Source of the DNA: Linum tenue
Taxonomy: Eukaryota > Streptophyta > Magnoliopsida > Malpighiales > Linaceae
DNA length: 64,000 nucleotides
Assembly: GCA_946122785.1 (NCBI GenBank)
Contig: CAMGYJ010000003.1
Location: 31,203,811 to 31,267,810 of the forward strand
Reading direction: 5' to 3'
Translations under genes and position numbers: made by a program
Shown: piece by piece, positions 59,918 through 64,000 of the stretch
Position numbering within the stretch: the first letter of the stretch is position 1
How the letters are laid out: each line of letters begins with the position of its first letter
The notes under the pieces: generated by a model
Seen by the model: only the letters and a program-made list of their open reading frames with translations
Told to the model about the DNA's origin: nothing
Database searches by the model: none

Positions 59918-60086
59918 AAAGCTACCAAAAGCGTATCAATCGTATAAAAGCAATCCTATGGTTTCTAGAGCACACTTGAATCAATCATAGCATAAATCCA
60001 AGGTATTATGACACTAATGATGGGAAATGTATGCACTTTGGGTCATAATACGAGGTTCTATAATAGATACTTTTAAGTTTCATCAA
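59918..60086. repeat. 169-bp direct repeat, copy 1
   Basis: Starts AAAGCTACCAAAAGCGTATC and ends near CATCAA. It matches 61277-61445 at roughly nine of ten positions with equal length. The flanks of the two copies differ. Confidence 0.75.
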
Positions 60087-61276
60087 ATAACCCCACACTT
60101 GAACTTTGCTTGTCCCCAAGCAAACCTAAGCTCAACATGCTTTTACTTACTAGATCTCACGATGACATGTGACTTCTGATCTTAGGTAGTGGATCATAAG
60201 AATCTTACAAGGTTAACCCTTGCACTTAGAAACCTTTGATCCTGACGATGATGCTCAAAACTTACTTCGTCAGAAGGAAATGATTCGCCTCTCACAAGAT
60301 AGAGTTCTCTTTTTCTTCCTCGACTCTTCTTTTACAAATATTCGGGCAAAACCTATGTAACTTGATTAGGAAGTAATTGCATTCTTGCCCACGTAATTTT
60401 TTTTGGATGTTTTCGTATAAACCCAACCTTTCCATGTTGCATTTCACTTTTCGTGCTACTTTATCCGCATAAGGGGTTTTTTTTGCCTCATACTTTGGTG
60501 CTTAACGAGCTTGATAAAGCAAGATCACTTGCTCCTTTTCCTAGATCGTGTTGAGGGTCAATGAAGTCAAGGAGTGTCGCAACCTTTATCCTTGCACTCG
60601 AAAACACATCATCAAGTTGGCAATCCTATTAGACCGGTGGAAATTTTACTTGTACTAGAGGAACTAGCAGAATCTCGTAGGCTCACCAAGACTCAACTAG
60701 TATCTCCTCCAAAACCCGGTATTTTCTAAGGACAGGACACCTCACACTTGGCTTTCACCACACACTTTATTTACGGTGGCATCGTCTATTAATGTAGACT
60801 GTACGTGGTAGGATATCGATTGTAGGAAACTACATATTGACCCCATTTGCTTTAAGCATAGAAGACCCCTTCATTTGAGGAGGAGTTCGAGAACTCACAA
60901 GGGATGGTAGGAAGCACCAATCCATGCATTTTTCTTTTAAGATGGATTCAAGTTTCATGACAAGTACATCCTTCATAACCACCCCTACACTAGCCTCCCT
61001 TAGATCACGTATTAACGCATAGACTAGCAATTCAAAGTATGATGAACTTCAAGTCTGGTTTGGGTGTGTGGCATTACTCGAGATTTTCTAATTTTATGAT
61101 CAAATGCATACACAAAATTCTTTCCCCATACACATAATAAGCATGTGGCTGACTTTGGAGGGTCATCTCGTCATCCTCACGAGCAACCTCACAGGCGTGG
61201 GCCAAACCGTGAAAATTAGGATATGAATTCCCAAATTGATAGTTGGGAATAAAATTGCAAAGTAATTCACGACCGT

Positions 61277-61445
61277 AAAGCTACCAAAAGCGTATCAATC
61301 GTACAAAAGCAATCCTAGGGTTGCTAGAACACACTTGAAGCAATCATAGAATAAATCCAAGGTATTATGACAATAATGATGGGAAATGTATGCACTTTGG
61401 GTCACAATACGAGGGTCTAAAATATATACTTTCACGTGTCATCAA
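61277..61445. repeat. 169-bp direct repeat, copy 2
   Basis: Partner of 59918-60086, with changes such as GTACAAAAG for GTATAAAAG. It may mark a segmental duplication or two insertions of one gypsy family. Confidence 0.75.
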
Positions 61446-63509
61446 TGGTGGTGACCGCCACCGATGGTGAGGGTGATTTTTTTTTGAAAATTTTCTTCTT
61501 GGAATCTGTTGAATTGATGATGGGTAGGTTGTATATCAAATTAGAGGGTTAAATAGTCTTGTGTATTTGAGGTGGATTGGGTGAATGGAAGTTTGAGAAT
61601 TTCAGAGAAATTTTGAAAAGAAGATGAGGAAGGAAGGGATAAGATTTGAGTTGAGAGAAAGGAAGTGAGAAATGAGCGAAGGATGAAATGTTTGGGTTTT
61701 ATAGTCCTTATGGGAATGGCGTTCAGACTCGACAAAGAGCTTCTATGGTTGGTTAACCTGGTTTTCATCGGTTTCCTGCATTTTCATGTCAGTTCACTTA
61801 CCTGGATAGTACAAAAGTAAATTTCATACATCCATTCTTCACCAAATGCGTTCCTTTACTAGAACTCTTTAAAAATCTCCTTTGAAATGTATCACTATCC
61901 AAAGATAAAAACTCGTAATAAGCATCTTCCAGTAATAAACCTGAAATTTTCACAAAAGCAAACAAAATTTGAAAAAGAAAAGATAGAAATATATTTTATC
62001 TCATCGACAGTACATTTTATGTCTTTAAGTTTGACGCCATACATGGGCTGCCTCCCATGGAGTGCTCTTTCTTTTATGCCTTTAAACTAGGCATCATCAT
62101 GCTCCTTTTAGTTGGATGACCATTCAAGATCATATGTCGATCTATTGCTCCGTTCTCATGTGCTCTCCTTTGTTGGTTTAACTATATGTGGATTTAATCC
62201 GTTTTGACGATAAAAGCATATGAAGTCTTGATATGTTTTGCACTTCAGATCCTTTATCCTTTTTAGCACCATTTTGGGTCTTGTACTGTTACGCGAGGTG
62301 CCATTTGTGCTAGTTGTAAGCTGGTGGAGCTGGAACTACTTTGTCAGTCCATTTTAAATCTTGTTCGTAGTGATGAAAACTTTCTCAATCAGCGTCCTCA
62401 ATTAGAGATCCCGATTTGATCTTGACCTCTATCTCTGGCTCCATCTTTTTATAGTTAGCCTCAAAATCACCATAACTGCATTCCTGTTCGATGACCTTAA
62501 CTTGCATATCCTTCACTATCCGATGCATGATCTTTACTAATGTAAGGTGATATCTCCTCTTGCTACATCGATCTTTGCTCCGATAGTTGCAAGGATGGGT
62601 CTCCCAAAGAGTAGGAAATAAGTATCATCAATTTTCATGTTGATCATTAGGTAATCTCTAAAGAAGATGAATGGTCATACTTGGTGTAACATACCAACCC
62701 TTGGTGAATTTATAAATTAATTCGGTTTGATGATGAATCAAGAATTTCAATCATACTCGAAGAAGTTGCAGCCTTATAAAATGGTTTAGGAAATGACTAA
62801 TATTATGGAATAAAGGATCCGGGATTACGAACAAAGCACAAGGTAGAAGATCCTTCCACAATCACGTAGGATTTTATGGAACTAAATTTGGAATCCAAAT
62901 GAGCGAGATATGTCATTTTTAAGTTAGCACTCTACTATCGAAATAACGTCTGCAACGCGATTAATTTGAGCACAACTTCTTCGTTTGAATTCAAAACGAT
63001 GATCCATTTGTGGCCACACGATTGTGACGGCAAGGAGAAAATTTAAGAGGCAACAATTCCTAACAAAAAGACCGTTATAGAGGAAGTAAATAAAAGAACA
63101 GAACATGCTATGTAATCTGAATAATTTAAAAGGGTTTGAACGTTCTCAAGTCAAACATCCCAAGTCTGAAGGAATGGAAGGATAACTGTGGCCTTTAGGG
63201 CCAGTCTGCAAACATGGAAAGGCAATAAAGAAAAAGATTTTGAGGCCCTATTGAGAAATGAAGGTGAGCTCTGACCTGGTTGGGAAAGGAATAAAAGAAA
63301 GGGGAGATGGCTTTAGGCTTAGTTGGCAAATAGAAAAGAAAGAGAAAGAAAGTGGGCGACAAGCTTAGCTTTCGGACAAAGAAGGAAAAGAGAATGTTGG
63401 AGCCCATATGGAGGAGAGCAATTCCTTCTTCTTGAATGGGTGACGAACAAATGAAGTGGAAGGGAGTCGAATAAGGATACAGATTTAAAAGAAGCCCGTT
63501 AAAATCTTT

Positions 63510-63973
63510 CCTAACGGGGGAGGACCTATGTTGTTGTAAGGGTATGCAGTTGACAACCCTTAATTCTAGATTTGGGGCAAAAGATTATTGGATTTTTTTA
63601 TTATTTTGGTGATAATAATATTGAACTCAACATTATTTGACATGGCTTGAAACTTGAATTGAATCTCTCTTTTATACTACAAATGATTATTGTTCCAAAT
63701 TCATGAATTCTTATGGTCCTCTTTGAAAAAAAAAAACATTTAACAACCCAACTCCATCTCCATTTTTATCGGATGAAATATCAATTTATGAATGATTTCT
63801 TGGCTACATTTATTGGCGAGTCATAAAATAAATCATTCATATATTTTGAAAAAATTTCAAAATTTGAAAACACGTTTGATTTGTTGATCAAAATGATGAC
63901 ATTGTCTACAATATGGATTAAAATTTTGTTATATTGTTGAACACCCTTAAAATAATTTCTAGGTCCGCCACTG
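63510..63973. repeat. Diverged hAT-like element near the window end
   Basis: The right end AGGTCCGCCACTG matches that of 56121-56784. A possible left end (GGGGGAGGACCTATG) lies near 63516. No target duplication could be matched, so only the right end is reasonably sure. Confidence 0.4.
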
Positions 63974-64000
63974 TTATCTACCGAAAACTTCTAGCCATCC

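Larger units (their letters stand above)
58943..62710 (-). mobile_element. Decayed Ty3/gypsy debris
   Basis: On the minus strand, 62660-62560 reads YFLLFGRPILATIGAKIDVARGD, the tail of a gypsy aspartic protease region, followed by broken frame. Further 3', a TGGGAGGCAGCCCATG-like block (about 62040-62060) and an AAGTTCAAGTGTGGGG block (about 60093-60108) are conserved non-coding marks of plant gypsy elements. A TATA-like CTATAAATAGAGC at about 59620-59632 suggests LTR sequence. No LTR pair could be matched, so limits are approximate. Confidence 0.55.

Overview
This window is nuclear DNA of a flowering plant. It carries spliced genes with plant-type products (a cytosolic PEP carboxykinase with the long plant N-terminus, a plastid glutamyl-tRNA reductase, an Aux/IAA repressor), AT-rich intergenic DNA and dense plant transposons. 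The protein sequences suggest a eudicot, but I cannot name the species. All exon coordinates come from reading splice sites and checking phase by hand, without transcript data.

Four single-copy host genes can be supported. UFC1 (724-2055, +) is the E2-like enzyme of the UFM1 pathway. PEP carboxykinase (8385-2731, -) has 12 coding exons and lies tail-to-tail with UFC1; two of its introns appear to use GC-AG splice sites. HEMA (30093-32114, +) is the first committed enzyme of tetrapyrrole synthesis. An IAA8/IAA9-like auxin repressor (52529-49153, -) has six coding exons and a probable intron in its 5' leader. They look like independent genes: no operon or cluster logic links them.

Most of the rest is mobile DNA of several ages. 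An intact Ty1/copia element (32994-37507) has identical 192-bp LTRs, a 5-bp target duplication and one open 1356-codon polyprotein. A 7.35-kb LINE (40279-47627, -) is bounded by a 17-bp target duplication and broken by four stops that all fit C-to-T changes. An older LINE (about 23789-29039, +) sits inside a simple-sequence array and was itself hit by a 1.17-kb DNA transposon. There are also LINE fragments at 1-481 and 55690-56960, a copia 3' half (11317-13010, -), a copia 3' LTR (39136-39630, +), a gypsy gag remnant (37740-38815, +) and gypsy debris at 58943-62710 (-). DNA transposons with readable ends include hAT-type elements at 14845-15229, 19828-20574 and 56121-56784, a pogo-like deletion derivative at 21446-22123 and a Harbinger-like element at 57744-58939.

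The most unusual object is a long terminal-inverted-repeat element at 19391-20856. It is filled with copies of the palindrome TTACGTAA in a tandem array and was split by a hAT element that duplicated one of those palindromes. I found no CRISPR, rRNA, confident tRNA or other new multi-gene system. The best leads are this array element, the paired GC-AG introns, a long hairpin at 14042-14179 and the nested insertions whose removal restores the host reading frame.
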